A stretch of 64,000 nucleotides of DNA from Flammula alnicola (GCA_015499995.1 JADNRV010000085.1:124001-188000); one strand, 5' to 3'; positions 1-10,573 are shown, numbered from the stretch's first letter. Notes: generated from the sequence alone by a model not told the origin. Numbers and translations are program-made.

Positions 1-283
1 AAATCACCTCCGACGTGTTCCTTCGTACGTTCATCGGTTCATTATTCCTCGCAATTGTAACAGGAATCAACGGCGTTGACGACCATCGTAAAAGTATTGG
101 CCAGGCGGGGGTTATGTTGTGGTAAGAGTGAAGACAGGGCACAACCAAGGCGTAATGTTGGTTGAGCGAAGAGTTCCCGGGCATCACGTGCATAATTACC
201 TGCTTTGGATTAAGGTTTTCGACGGAATCTACGACGACCTGATAACCGCGCTACAAACGCATTGATAACCGACTTACAAACGA

Positions 284-316
284 CTCAAGGGCAGTTGAAC
301 ATCAACTGCCCTTGAG
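284..316. repeat. Perfect 15-bp inverted repeat at the F-box gene 3' end
   Basis: CTCAAGGGCAGTTGA (284-298) is followed after 3 nt by its exact reverse complement (302-316). The stop codon of the F-box gene falls within the left arm. Just beside it (about 232-284) there are two diverged direct copies of a motif reading roughly TGATAACCG..TACAAACG. Confidence 0.9.
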
Positions 317-1214
317 GTTTGCCCCTTGTGTGAACGCCGACCGGTGGTGGCCCAGTAGGAGTTCCGACTCTGACGGAATTTTTGATCGTCAAGTCGATAA
401 GGTTCGGCATAGAGCGCAAAATCTCCAGCCATCTCGTGAAATGAGGGCAGGCTTGTTCTTGTTCGAGATCAACCACAGAGAGGACGCTGAGATTTCGGTA
501 GAACGGAACGTCGAAATTTGGGGCAACATGGCAGAGTTCGAGGACACGTAATTTTGGGGCCATCCACTCGGGATGTTTGAACAATGGCCAGTCTGGACGC
601 GGACCATTGTATCTCATCCAAGGTTTCACAACAATATCCCTATTTAGGCACAACCGTTCGAGAGATGGAAGCCGTTTCTCAAACACATCGTTAAGATAGC
701 GGGATCGGTCTTCAGGCCCAGGAAAGAAGTCATAGGAGATGATGTGGAGTTCAAATGATTTGACTCTGTCCAACATATGCATAATCGCCTTGAGATTGGG
801 TTGCTCCCATTCACGTATCGTCCTATGTCGAGCTATGATGCTAAGACCTTGAGATCCGGAGCGTTCCAAAAGAAGGCTGAACCATAAAGGAGGGTTTCTG
901 CTGCAATCAAGCATCTCGTTCCAAAATGCAGATGATCCAAGCGCGATTTCTCTCCAAAGGCGGCAAATCTGGGAAGCGGCTACCGCGTCTTTACGGGTTA
1001 CTTTCGAGCGATTCGTGGCTTTGTAGACGTTGCGTGGCTTGTCATCCAAAAGGAGAAAAAATATCTTCAACAAGACCTCGACAGGAAGAACCGAGATAGG
1101 AGGCGAAAACGTCACTGGTGCACCCAATCGAGCGAGCCTGAGGCTCTCTCTCAGTTGTTCGACCTCCTGCCGAAGTCGTTGGACTTCGTTCGACTCGGAG
1201 GCAACGTCTGTCAT
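285..1214 (-). CDS. F-box domain protein, possibly truncated
   Basis: A single open frame of 309 residues. Residues about 8-27 are rich in E, Q, L and R and look like a short coiled coil. They are followed by an F-box-like stretch at about residues 40-95 (SVLPVEVLLKIFFLLLD, then QICRLWREIALGSSAFW). Fungal proteins of this layout are usually substrate receptors of SCF ubiquitin ligases, with a leucine-rich C-terminal half that binds the target. Here the leucine-rich part is short and the last 25 or so residues are Gly/Pro-rich and unlike the family. The stop lies inside a perfect hairpin (284-316), so the natural C-terminus may have been lost. The start at 1214 is the first ATG before the coiled coil. 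The F-box call is by pattern; substrate unknown. Confidence 0.75.
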   Translation of the reverse strand: MTDVASESNEVQRLRQEVEQLRESLRLARLGAPVTFSPPISVLPVEVLLKIFFLLLDDKPRNVYKATNRSKVTRKDAVAASQICRLWREIALGSSAFWNEMLDCSRNPPLWFSLLLERSGSQGLSIIARHRTIREWEQPNLKAIMHMLDRVKSFELHIISYDFFPGPEDRSRYLNDVFEKRLPSLERLCLNRDIVVKPWMRYNGPRPDWPLFKHPEWMAPKLRVLELCHVAPNFDVPFYRNLSVLSVVDLEQEQACPHFTRWLEILRSMPNLIDLTIKNSVRVGTPTGPPPVGVHTRGKPQGQLMFNCP

Positions 1215-1772
1215 AACAAGATGATCTGCAACAAGTACTAATAGTATGATAAATGATAATCCGGGCGAAGAAACGAATTCACTCTAACCTGGATATCCAA
1301 AAAGCGGCAATTGTTCATTGACTGTTTTAGTCAACAAGAGAACTACTGTCTTCTCAAAAAAGTTGAACAAGATGCTGGTTCACGAGACTAGTAGTTCAAG
1401 TCGAGAAATGTATCTCTCTGAAATTCTGGATTCAAAAAGGATCGGCGATGAAGATGGAGTCCTCTACATTACCGTTAGCAGCAGGGACTAGGACAGATCG
1501 ACGTTAAGAGGGTTGTGACGGAAGATGTAGATGCAATATCAAGGAGATGACGATGAACGTGAACCACGTTTGAAGTTGAATGAACGCATGCAAAGAGAAG
1601 GATCTGGAATACAGTGACGCCAGTCACAGGAAGAGTCTTCCTTTGCCACGTTCGCAGCACGGGACAGGCATCGTGCTGTTCCAATAACAAGAAATGTCTC
1701 AAAAAACTGTGTTGACTGGTCTACAAAGGACCGAAAATCGGAAGGAGATTTGCCTTAAGAGCTGGCAAAAAT
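1215..1772. other. Intergenic, no gene recognised
   Basis: Only short frames are present here and none has a recognisable motif or splice structure. The right part is the 3' flank of the tRNA gene. Confidence 0.5.
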
Positions 1773-1777
1773 AAAAA
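1773..1777 (-). terminator. RNA polymerase III terminator of tRNA-Ile
   Basis: A run of five T on the minus strand, five bases beyond the 3' end of the tRNA. This is the expected Pol III stop signal. Confidence 0.75.
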
Positions 1778-1781
1778 CTAA

Positions 1782-1855
1782 TGGCCAACGTGGGGATCGA
1801 ACCCAAGACCTTCGCGTTATTAGCACGACGCTCTAACCAACTGAGCTAGTCGGCC
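1782..1855 (-). tRNA. tRNA-Ile (anticodon AAU)
   Basis: The 74-nt minus-strand sequence folds as a full cloverleaf. The acceptor stem begins GGCCGAC, the D arm carries TAGCTCAGTTGG, the anticodon loop is CTAATAA with anticodon AAT, and the T arm carries GGTTCGATCC. The discriminator base is A. AAU would be read as IAU after deamination of the first base. There is no intron. Confidence 0.95.
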
Positions 1856-1963
1856 ATGTTGATGGTGAGATGTATGTACCTCTCACCAAAACAAAGTGAA
1901 CGATACTAAGCCACCTAACATCTAATTATAGCTACAAAGCCTTGAGGTTCCATTCGACGTCCA

Positions 1964-2962
1964 TCAACCTTGGTCCATCTCATCTCCCTCTTCCGCCTGT
2001 GACGCTCCATTCCACCACGCAACAGGCCCTAATCCTTGTTCAGCAATCGAACACTATAGAACGAGAACGAAGGCGATCAAACGAAATTATTCAATCGGCA
2101 TAAATATTCACTCACGCAAACGACGTAAGGAGGTCTCTTGGGTTCTCTCTTCACTTGCACCCCTTCCGTAGCTTTGGGTGGGCCGGGTTCATCGTCGCAG
2201 AACTCGTCCGACTCAACGCGAATACGTACGACTTCGCCTTGGTCAATGTACATCCGCTCTGCGACGGGTGTGTCGAGCAGCTCGGTTGTGGTTGTTAATT
2301 CGGAGTCAGGAATCCAGAAGTGGGCGCGTTCGTTTGGGTCGCTGGTGGGATGGCAAGTCAAGTTCATGTGTATATATCCAGCGACGTGAGGTGCTTACAA
2401 GGCTGTCGGTTGAGGCAGATAGGCCACTGGGATATATAGGTCGTCGAAAAAGCCCAAGGTAACTAGAGACAAAGTGGTGAACGGGTTCAGCCAAAGCTGT
2501 GAAATAGGAGAGAGGGCAGGAGAAGCATCTCGTGTCGAAACTATGGTGAAATGACGCACGTCGAATGCCATCTTCGTCGGATGACTTGACCTTGGCGATA
2601 ATTACTTCGGAAGTGAATGGCCTAAAGACAACCAGTCGAAACACCACTTCATGGTAACTTTTTAATAAAGCAAGCATAATATGAAACAGATGTCAATGCT
2701 CACCTTTATACCACAAAAAACCGTCCCCATATCTAACTTTTCCTTCTCCAGCTTGCGACAAGTCAAAGACACTTATACACAACCCAACGTCGTGTAGAAC
2801 ACGATTTGCATACTTTTTGTTGATTTCTGCTATTAGTGCATCGTCTACTGGTGCGCCAAAGTTGGATGGATGGATGGCCATCGTGTCCTGCTCCGTGAGT
2901 CACAGTGACGGCGGTGTTGAATTTCGAAGCGAACTTACCTTTATAATGGATAGGCAGAACAT
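1964..2962 (-). CDS. RPC25: DNA-directed RNA polymerase III subunit Rpc25 (RPC8)
   Basis: Six exons join in frame to 224 residues: 2962-2939, 2887-2704, 2646-2560, 2462-2399, 2341-2116 and 2053-1964. The spliced protein begins MFCLSIIKDTMAIHPSNFG and contains ANRVLHDVGLCISVFD, the VVFRLVVFRPF strand and LTLGFFDDLYIPV. The C-terminus contains AEQGLGPVAWWNG. These match the Rpc25/POLR3H family along its full length: an N-terminal tip domain, then an S1-type OB domain. The protein forms the stalk of RNA polymerase III with Rpc17 and acts in initiation on tRNA and 5S genes in the nucleus. Exon 1 is only 24 nt and is supported by the conserved start. The gene is divergent from the carrier gene at 3292. 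Confidence 0.93.
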
Positions 2963-3291
2963 TTTCTAGTCGACAGAGGGTCGCTCAGAGATATTACCGA
3001 CCAGAAACGCTATAAGAACATGGAAAGAGTATGTCGACGTCGGTGACAAGATTGGAAGGTTGACTCAAAACGTAAGATAAGATTAGGACAAAAAGTCCGT
3101 TGCCACGTGACGCGGGAAAAAATTCGACGTTGGGGCATTCCTGAAAGTCCCAAGTTTACTGCCAACTAAGCGTCAGCTCTGACTCTTCCTCCTTTCCCCG
3201 CTTCTCGGTGCCCTTAGGTGGTCCACCTATACTCAAATAGAAGCGTAAAACACATCAGAACCCTTAGATATCTGACTTTCAGTAACAGAAA
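2963..3291. promoter_or_regulatory. Shared divergent promoter region of RPC25 and RIM2
   Basis: The two flanking genes are transcribed away from each other, so these 329 bases must hold both promoters. A pyrimidine-rich tract lies at about 3180-3205. No clear TATA box was recognised. Confidence 0.5.
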
Positions 3292-4453
3292 ATGGCTACG
3301 TTGCCTCCACCTCCTACACCCGCCAACAAACCGAGTCCATGGCTACATTTCGTAGCAGGAGGGTGAGTAATAACGTGTCTTATGTTTTCCGAAGTTTTGC
3401 TTACGCGTTAAATGACAATTTTCCCAACAGGCTTGGTGGAATGTGCGGGGCAATCGTCACGAGTCCTTTTGACGTCGTGAAGACCCGATTGCAGTCAGAT
3501 CTCTTCCGCCAAAAGCATTCTGCTGTCAATGTGATAGGAAACGGAGGAAGTGTGGTTATCAGTGCCCCACGTCCAGCTAGTCTCCTCTACAACTTCGTAG
3601 AGACGGGGTACATCATCCGGTATGTTTCAGACACACCCTTCTCTCTGGCCAAGGGACCAGCGCTTACTGTGGAATTCTCAGAGATATCTATCGAGAAGAA
3701 TCCTTCCGTGCTCTATTCAAGGGTCTTGGACCAACTCTCGTCGGCGTCGTACCCGCTCGCTCCATCAACTTCTTCACATACGGCAATGGGAAACGCCTGA
3801 TCGCCGACAAGTTCAACAATGGGAAGGAGAACAGCTGGGTGTATCTGTCCGCAGCAGCTCTAGCGGGTATTATCACCGGTACCGCGACAAATCCTATCTG
3901 GGTTGTGAAGACCCGCCTACAGCTCGCCCAAGGCGACAAGAAGGTTCTGGGCGGAAGTTGGCTGTGTATCAAGAAAATCATGAAAGAGGAAGGTATAAAG
4001 GGCTTCTACAAGGGTCTCAGCGCCAGCTACCTGGGAGTCACAGAGGGCACCATCCAGTGGGTGCTGTACGAGAATTTGAAGAGTCTGAATGAAGCCGTAG
4101 AGGGTCAAGGTGCAGTAGCACAATGGGCCGGCATGTTGGGCAGCGCAGGCACAGCGAAATTTGTTGCCAGTCTTATCACATATCCTCATGAGGTACGTGT
4201 CCCTCCTTCGATTCCCTTGTAGAGTCTTCTGACTGGCTTTCAGGTGCTGCGGACACGACTGCGACAGCCCAGTGTGAATGGTGTGCTAAAGTATACCGGC
4301 CTAGTGCAGACTCTCCGATTGGTCATCGCAGAAGAGGGCGCGCGAACACTGTACAGTGGTCTGAGTGCCCACTTGATGCGTGTCGTGCCAAACGCCGCCG
4401 TGATGTACTCGATATACGAAGGATTGATCAAGTGGAGCAGTTCGAGATCGTGA
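3292..4453 (+). CDS. RIM2: Mitochondrial pyrimidine nucleotide carrier (Rim2-like)
   Basis: Four exons (3292-3362, 3431-3619, 3682-4192, 4244-4453) join in frame to 326 residues. All three mitochondrial-carrier signatures are present: SPFDVVKTRLQ, NPIWVVKTRLQ and YPHEVLRTRLR, each of the P-x-(D/E/W)-x-x-K/R-x-R type. The insertion after the first signature and the W in the second are typical of the Rim2/SLC25A33/36 branch, which exchanges pyrimidine nucleotides across the inner membrane to supply mitochondrial DNA and RNA synthesis. The start is the only ATG giving the short Pro-rich leader before WLHFVAGG. It is somewhat shorter than yeast Rim2. The tandem-duplicated block begins about 45 bases after the stop. 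Confidence 0.93.
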
Positions 4454-5098
4454 TGGATACCCTCTGCGTCCCTCTCACCCCAGCCATCTGAGCGATGGTG
4501 CTCGTTACTCCCTGCCACATTGGCCTCGCATCCTCTATCTCCACCTACTCGATCCTATGTCTTTCTCCGCATCGCCCCACACCCCGCTCAACCCATACCA
4601 TTTTATCCGTCGTCCCACGAGCTTCGGATGCCTGCTCATGACCTGGAGCTACACTTCGAACAACGTACATTCGCGATGGTTCCATCACCCCATACACTAT
4701 GTTAAATAATTGCCGCAAGACAAGTAATTATCGTCCTTCATCTTATTATTTAGGGTCTTTGGCTGTCTCCGTGTCTATTTCACTGGACGCTACTACCCTA
4801 GACATGTATTTATCGCCTCATGCTTTAGGCTCTTAGCCAACTGTAGTACATACCTACTTCATTCGTTGTCAACTTGCAGTATACATTCCAACGATATCCA
4901 TCATCCCTGCAATATACATCGTTCCTGAATTATTTTTCAAAACGACTAATTTGTGATGTGATGATTATTTACATAATGTGAAACAATGCATATGTTCGCG
5001 GCCTGCATGGTCGCATTGGCCCGCGACAACTTGAACTGCTCCTCTTCCTATTATCGCCGTGGTTAATAAAGCGTGTACGTATCTGGTCCGTCCAAATG

Positions 5099-5106
5099 CT
5101 ATAACT
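5099..5106 (+). promoter_or_regulatory. TATA-like motif of copy 1
   Basis: CTATAACT lies about 60 bases before the copy 1 ATG, within a flank shared by copies 1, 2 and 4 (CCGTCCAAATGCTATAA.TACTTG). Copy 3 lacks this flank. Confidence 0.45.
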
Positions 5107-5161
5107 ACTTGACCGCTGCAGGCCTACTGCTACAACTTTCTTCACGAGTGAATCTACAAGA

Positions 5162-6949
5162 ATGGGAACCCGAGGATACAAAGTGTATCGTCGCAAAGGC
5201 TGGTATCATAGGACCTACAACCGCTGGGATAGTTATCCATCAGGTATCATTCGAATTCGAATTCGCAAACATGACGCATCTCACCAACTCGAATTCACAG
5301 GCCTAGGAGTAAGATTCTTGAATGAAGTGGCAAGAGGCGAAGCGTACCAAAAATGGCTTGAGAAATTGAGAAACTCATTGGATAAGAAACTTGAAGAATT
5401 GCGCACGGTGGCTGACGATCCAGAGGGCAAGTTGGATGAGTACGGCGACGAAGAAACAGTCGCCATTACCAGAAAGCCTCCTCAAAATGAACTTTTCATC
5501 GAGTGGATGTACGAGATCGATACCGACAATGAGGTTTTTCACGGTGAGTGGCACCTCTTGTCTTCAAGAGGAGGAGATATTCTTTCAATTATTACGATTC
5601 AGTGCTAATCATCAGCATAAATCAGTTGATGGGTTTCCGCTCTTCAACCTCCAAGATATCCCTCCTAAAAATGTGTTTCTCCGATGCATTGGGTTCGATT
5701 CATATGGCCTTCGTGCACACACTGCAACTACTCCTATTCGATATCGCTATACCAGCCGCAAAGTATCTTATCCCCCACCCCCGAGGAGCTTATTCAGGTG
5801 TATCAATCCAAGCACGCTTCCGGAGATATTGTTACCTCGCTCCATCAGTTCGACGAGATTCTCGAAAACCCTGCAAAATGCGAGATGGTTCGCCTACATT
5901 TATTCCAGGCGCTAATAGGATCCACCTTGAAATTCGGGGATGCAGGATGTACCATCCGTAATTTCGAGGTTGCTGCCGGCCCCGAGCCATTGAGGAAGAT
6001 TCAGAAGCTAACGATGCACTTGGTCCAGATGGCTGTCGAGAAGCGCACGACTGCGGTTGAGGTGGATTCGAGGTACATTTCAGTCTCGACCGAGGATTCA
6101 TCTTGGCGGTGGTTGCGAGGGGATCTTTGTGTGCTCTGGGCGACACGTCTTAATGATGAGGCGAATATGCAAGCCGCCATAGCTGATCTTTTTACCCGGG
6201 TCACGCAGGCACCCCCGAAGGCCAAGACCATTGTATATGGAATCGTCATCTCGCTATTTCACATTGTCATTGTGCGCATCGACCTCAATGACTCCAAGTC
6301 CGAGGGCTCGTTCAAACATACTGCAGCCCTGCAGTTCCTCCCTTCCTTCTACGCCCGGTCTCCGTCTACGCTGGGAATAACAGCAGTTATTCGGCTCGGA
6401 TATGCTCTTCTTTGCCATGACCTCGACAATCTTCTCTACTCTCCAATATATTTTGGGGAACATAGGCATCCTGCGAGTGTCGTTGGTAAAGTACCAGTAG
6501 AAATCTGGTCCTTGATCGCTGAGATGCTCTATCAGTCAGCCTACCTCGACAGGCTTAGCCTACTGTCCCGTCAAAGTAGATTCGCAGTCGAGCGCATCTT
6601 GTTATATCCGCTGCTGGTGAGCGACCGGTGGTCCGGGCAACCTCCTTTTCGTCTCGTTGGGTCCGCAGAGACGAATGTTCCAAATGCAATGCAGGTCGCG
6701 CAGGGTCAGGATATGGTGCATGAGGGAGTCATCGAACTTGAAGAACGCGAGCAAGAAGACGACTATGACGACGGCAGCATACTTGACCATTGGGACTTAT
6801 ATTCAGCTGCATTTAAGATCGAGCCGGCTCGAGACTTGGGAGATAAACCCCTTCAATTATCTCTGCCATCTCCGTCATTCACGTTCGACATCATTTGTGA
6901 GATTCATGAGAATGAGGTAGCTTTAAGCAATAGGTTTAGGACGTATTAG
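5162..6949 (+). pseudogene. Repeated family copy 1, frameshifted
   Basis: Exons 5162-5243 and 5301 to the donor near 5543 match copy 2 in structure and frame. Exon 3 starts after the acceptor near 5625. The protein opens MGTRGYKVYRRKGWYHRTY, continues through DSYPSGLG and FLNEVARG, and reads in frame to RYTSRKVSYP. There, in TCCCCCACCCCC (5771-5782), one base is missing compared with copies 2-4. The downstream frame (PEELIQVYQSKHASGD onward) then runs open to 6949 and is nearly identical to copy 2, including the F-box-like VPVEIWSLIAEML. A poly-C slip may be a real mutation or a sequencing error. I do not recognise a named family; function unknown. Confidence 0.8.
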
Positions 6950-7385
6950 GGGCAGGCAAAGGTCATTTCGACAGATGTCTTTCACTGGTCGTGTTCTTAA
7001 TTGAAGTTGTCGGAAAGAATAGATCGATCTATGTTGTTATTTCGTGGACGAGGGTGCTCGTCACGCGTCACTCCCTGCCACATTGGCCTTACATCCTCTA
7101 TCTCCAATTCTATGGCTTTCTCCGCATCACCGCACACCCCGCTCAATCCATACCGTTTTATTTGTCCTCCTAACACTTCGCACAAAGTACATTTGCGCAT
7201 GGTTCCATCAACCCATACTATGTTAAATACTAAATGAGGCAAGACACGTAATTATCATCCTTTATCTTCTTATTTGGGGTCTTTCGCCGTTTCCGTGTCT
7301 ATTTCACTCCACGCTCCTACCCTACCCTATGTATAGATTTACTATTTATCGCCTCATGCTTTAGGCTCTTCGCCAACTGTACATA

Positions 7386-7826
7386 CAGGTTGACCGTTGA
7401 ACCCCTCTTAACCCATACCTCTCATACCGTTAACCCATAACCCCTTATATCCATACAGTTCCAGCCGTCCACCAACTTGGTTCGCGGGGATTTGCATACC
7501 ATAACCCATACTTAGGTCCTTGATAAGACATACCCCATACTACCCCTTTGGTGACAAAATCCACAGATTTTGGGTACATATCGGGTGTCAGGAGTGTCCC
7601 AACAGGTCCCAACGTCCTGACTCCTGATGCACCACCAGAACTGAAGAGAATGCAAAATATATCTGTTCACTTTCCGACCTCATTTTAAGTTGTAAACTGT
7701 CTAAATCGTCCGGAAATCACTTCACACCAAGGTCAATGACGAGGTCAATCATCTGAAAAACGGACCACGCCCCCTCAAGACCGTTCCTGAGTTATTTTAC
7801 CACGGTGCCACCGGGAAACTACCATC
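7386..7826. repeat. Copy-2-specific insert rich in AACCCATA motifs
   Basis: Between two stretches shared with unit 1 (ending GCCAACTGTA.. and resuming AACGACTAATTTGTGATG), unit 2 carries about 440 bases where unit 1 has about 105 unrelated bases. The left part contains repeated AACCCATA or ACCCCATA words. No terminal inverted repeat or reading frame is seen. Confidence 0.5.
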
Positions 7827-7974
7827 AAAACGACTAATTTGTGATGTAATAATTAATGTGAGAACAATGCATATTTTCAACATATTTTCCCGACCTGCAT
7901 TGTCGTGTTGGCCCACTGCGACAACAACTCCCGCCATGGTTAATGAAACGTGTAAATATCTGGCCCGTCCAAAT

Positions 7975-7983
7975 GCTATAAGT
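7975..7983 (+). promoter_or_regulatory. TATA-like motif of copy 2
   Basis: GCTATAAGT about 60 bases before the ATG of copy 2, at the same place as in copies 1 and 4. Confidence 0.45.
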
Positions 7984-8038
7984 ACTTGACCGCTGCAGGT
8001 GTACTGCTCCCACTTTCTTCACAAGTGAGTCTACAAGA

Positions 8039-9828
8039 ATGGGACTTCAAATATACAAAGTCTATCGTCGCAAAGGGTGGTATTACAGGATCGACGTCCC
8101 ATGTGATGATTCTCCGCGAGGTATGAGTGATATATCATTGTCAATCCCCATTCACAGATATGACGCATCTCACAGTCTTAGGAGCAACCGTCTTGAATGA
8201 AGTGGCAAGAGGCGACGGGTACCAGAAATGGCTTGAGGGGTTCCGAGACTCATTGGACAAGGAACTTGAACAATTGCGCATGGAGGCTGATGATCCAGAG
8301 GGCAAGTTGGATGAGTACGGCGACGAAGAGATGGGATCCGCAATCTTCATTTCCAGACAGCGCCCTAGAAATGATCTTTGGCAGTGGATATTCGAGATCG
8401 ACACAGACAATGAGATTTTTCACGGTGAGTGGCACCTCTTGGAGGAGATATTTTTTGTTACAGTTCGGTGCTAATCATCAGCCTAAATCAGTGGATGGAC
8501 ACCCTCTCTTCAACCTCCAGGACATCCCTCCTACAAATCTGTTTCTCCGATGCATTGGGTATGATTCGTATGGCCACTGCGCACACACCGAAACTACCCC
8601 CATTCGATATCGCTATACCAGCCGCAAAATATCGTATCCTCCAGCCTCGAAGGAGCTCGTTGAAGTGTACCAATCCAAGCACGCTTCCGGAGATATCGTT
8701 ACCTCGCTCCGTCATTTCGACGTGATTCTCGAAAATCCTGCAAAATGCGAGATGGTTCGCCTACACTTCTATCAGGCTCTAATAGGATCCATCTTGAAAT
8801 TCCGGGATGCAGGATCTATCATCCGTAATTTTGAGCTTGATGCAGACCCCAAGCCATTGAAGGAGATACAGAAGCTAACGATGTACTTGGTCCAGGTGGC
8901 CGTCGAGAAGCGCATCACTGAGGTTGAGGTGGAACTGAAGTACATTCCAGTCCCAACCAAGAATTCATCCTGGCGGTGGTTGCGAGAGGATCTTTGTGTG
9001 CTTTGGGCGACACGTCTTGACAATGAGGCGAACATGCAAGCAGCCATAGCTGATCTTTTTACCCGGGTCACGCAGGCACCCCCGAAGGCCAAGACCATTG
9101 TATATGGAATCGTTATCTCGCTATTTCACGTGGTCATTGTGCGCGTCGACCTCAGTGTCTCCAAGTCCGAGGGATCGTTCAAACATACTGCAGCCCTGCA
9201 GTTTCTCCCTTCCTTCTACGCCCAGTCCCCATCTACGCTGGGAATAACAGCAGTTATTCGGCTCGGATATGCTCTTCTTTGCCATGACCTCGACAATCTT
9301 CTCTACTCTCCAACATATTTTGGGGAACATAGGCATCCTGCGAGTGTCGTTGGTAAGGTACCAGTAGAAATCTGGTCCTTGATCGCTGAGATGCTCTATC
9401 AGCCAGCCTACCTCGACAGGCTTAGCCTACTATCCCGTCAAAGTAAATTCGCAGTCGAGCGTCTCTTGTTATATCCGCTGCTGGCGAGCGACCGGTGGTT
9501 CGGGCAACCTCCTTTTCGTCTCGTTGGGTCCGCAGAGACGAATGTTCCAAATGCAACGCAGGTCGCACAAGGTCGGGATATGGTGCATGAAGAAGTCATC
9601 GAACTTGAGGAAAGCGAGGAAGAATACGACTATCAAAACGACTATGACGATGACGACATACCCGACTATTGGGACTTATATTCAGCTGCATTTAAAATCG
9701 ACTCAGCTCGAGGCTTGGGAGCTGAACGCCTTCAATTACCTCTGCCATCTCCATCAGACACGTTCGACATCATTTGCCACATTCATGACGATGTGGTAGC
9801 TTTCAACGATACGTTTAGGAGATATTAG
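8039..9828 (+). CDS. Repeated family copy 2, intact; F-box-like protein of unknown function
   Basis: Three exons (8039-8120, 8176-8424, 8492-9828) join in frame to 555 residues, the only unbroken member of four. An N-terminal module (YKVYRRKGWYYR, then a Ser-Pro-Arg-Gly turn and NEVARG) is followed by a charged helix rich in E, K and L. A conserved middle contains RYRYTSRKISYP and NIVYG/TIVYG-type core segments. An F-box-like stretch lies at about residues 397-440 (GKVPVEIWSLIAEMLYQ ... LSLLSRQSKFAVE). An acidic linker (residues about 475-500) precedes the end. No signal peptide or membrane segment is seen. I recall similar proteins as expanded hypothetical families of mushrooms but no function. 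If the F-box is real, an SCF adaptor role follows by inference only. Confidence 0.85.
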
Positions 9829-10137
9829 GGGCCGACAAAGGACATTTCGACGGATGTCGTGCTTTTTTTTACTACTGGATCGTAATTGAAGTCGTCCGAA
9901 AGAATAGATCGATCCGTGTTGTCATCTCGTGGGCGAGGGTTGAGGGGAAGAATCACACCAGCCTTCTGTATAGCTTCCCCAGATTTTAGTCAATAAAATG
10001 TTAAGCTTCCTTTCCCTCGTTCGAAACATCAAGTTCAAGATCTCCCAGGAATTGACTATAGAATACCCATACACAAAAATAAGAAGAAAAATGTAATAAA
10101 TCCAGATGCATCCTATGCAGCTCGAGGGTCGCACAAC

Positions 10138-10220
10138 CTTAACTTCCTTCAGCGCTCTACATAGACTTGGAATTCCAACCCTCTTACGCATGACCGTACA
10201 CTGACATGTGCCCTTCACGC
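10138..10220 (-). pseudogene. Relic of the 3' end of the neighbouring F-box/WD40 gene
   Basis: These bases match the end of the WD40 gene at about 14449-14590, with gaps and mismatches. Shared words include AACTTCCTTCAGC, TAGACTTGGA, CCCTCTTAC and ATGTGCCCTTCACG. The homology extends left through its 3' flank (TATAG.ATAC.CATACA, GCAGCTCGAG). It is non-functional and was carried along when the array was duplicated. Confidence 0.7.
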
Positions 10221-10226
10221 CTAGTA

Positions 10227-10573
10227 TGTCGGGGCCACAACCCTCGTAAAGGCCCTAGAACTCGGATGCGAGAAGCGCTTCAACGCGAGATAGCGCGAGA
10301 GTATGTATCATAATAATGTATGTAACCAATTTTATTGGGGAGCTTGCCAGTGCTCCCCTTTTGTCTAGCTAACGCCGCTTTGCTAGGATTTATCAAGCTC
10401 CCCACCCAGTCTGTGAGGTACGACTCCGTCGTACAATAATTGCAGACACGCTTGCGGCTTCGCCGCAGGCGTAGGGGCCGTGAAGCGTTCTTTTATACGG
10501 TTGTCATGTTCAGTGTGTACGCGTATGGACGCGGCGTTCTCGAGATGCCGGGAATAGATTGTCGCGTGTAACA
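10227..10573. mobile_element. Possible solo LTR
   Basis: A 347-bp block that starts TGTCGGGG and ends GTGTAACA (TG..CA) and is absent from the other intervals of the array. It holds a GGGGAGC..GCTCCCC hairpin (about 10336-10357) and, on the minus strand, TATAAAAG. The flanking 5-mers (TAGTA and TTTAA) do not match, so no target-site duplication supports it. The type is a guess. Confidence 0.35.

Larger units (their letters stand above)
4497..7052. repeat. Tandem duplication, unit 1
   Basis: This block holds copy 1 of the repeated family plus about 660 bases upstream. Its left end (from 4497) matches the sequence starting at 7053, which opens unit 2; for example CTCCCTGCCACATTGGCC occurs in both. 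The shared 9-mer GGTGCTCGT sits at both joints (4497-4505 and 7053-7061). Confidence 0.8.
7053..9950. repeat. Tandem duplication, unit 2
   Basis: Repeats unit 1 with copy 2 of the gene. The left part (7053-7380) matches 4497-4830. The right end passes the gene and continues into sequence that unit 1 lacks. The end coordinate is approximate. Confidence 0.75.

Noticed and set aside
7400..7560. Telomere-like repeats
   Set aside because: AACCCATA words are irregular and do not match the TTAGGG repeat of fungi; the flanks are ordinary tandem-array sequence.
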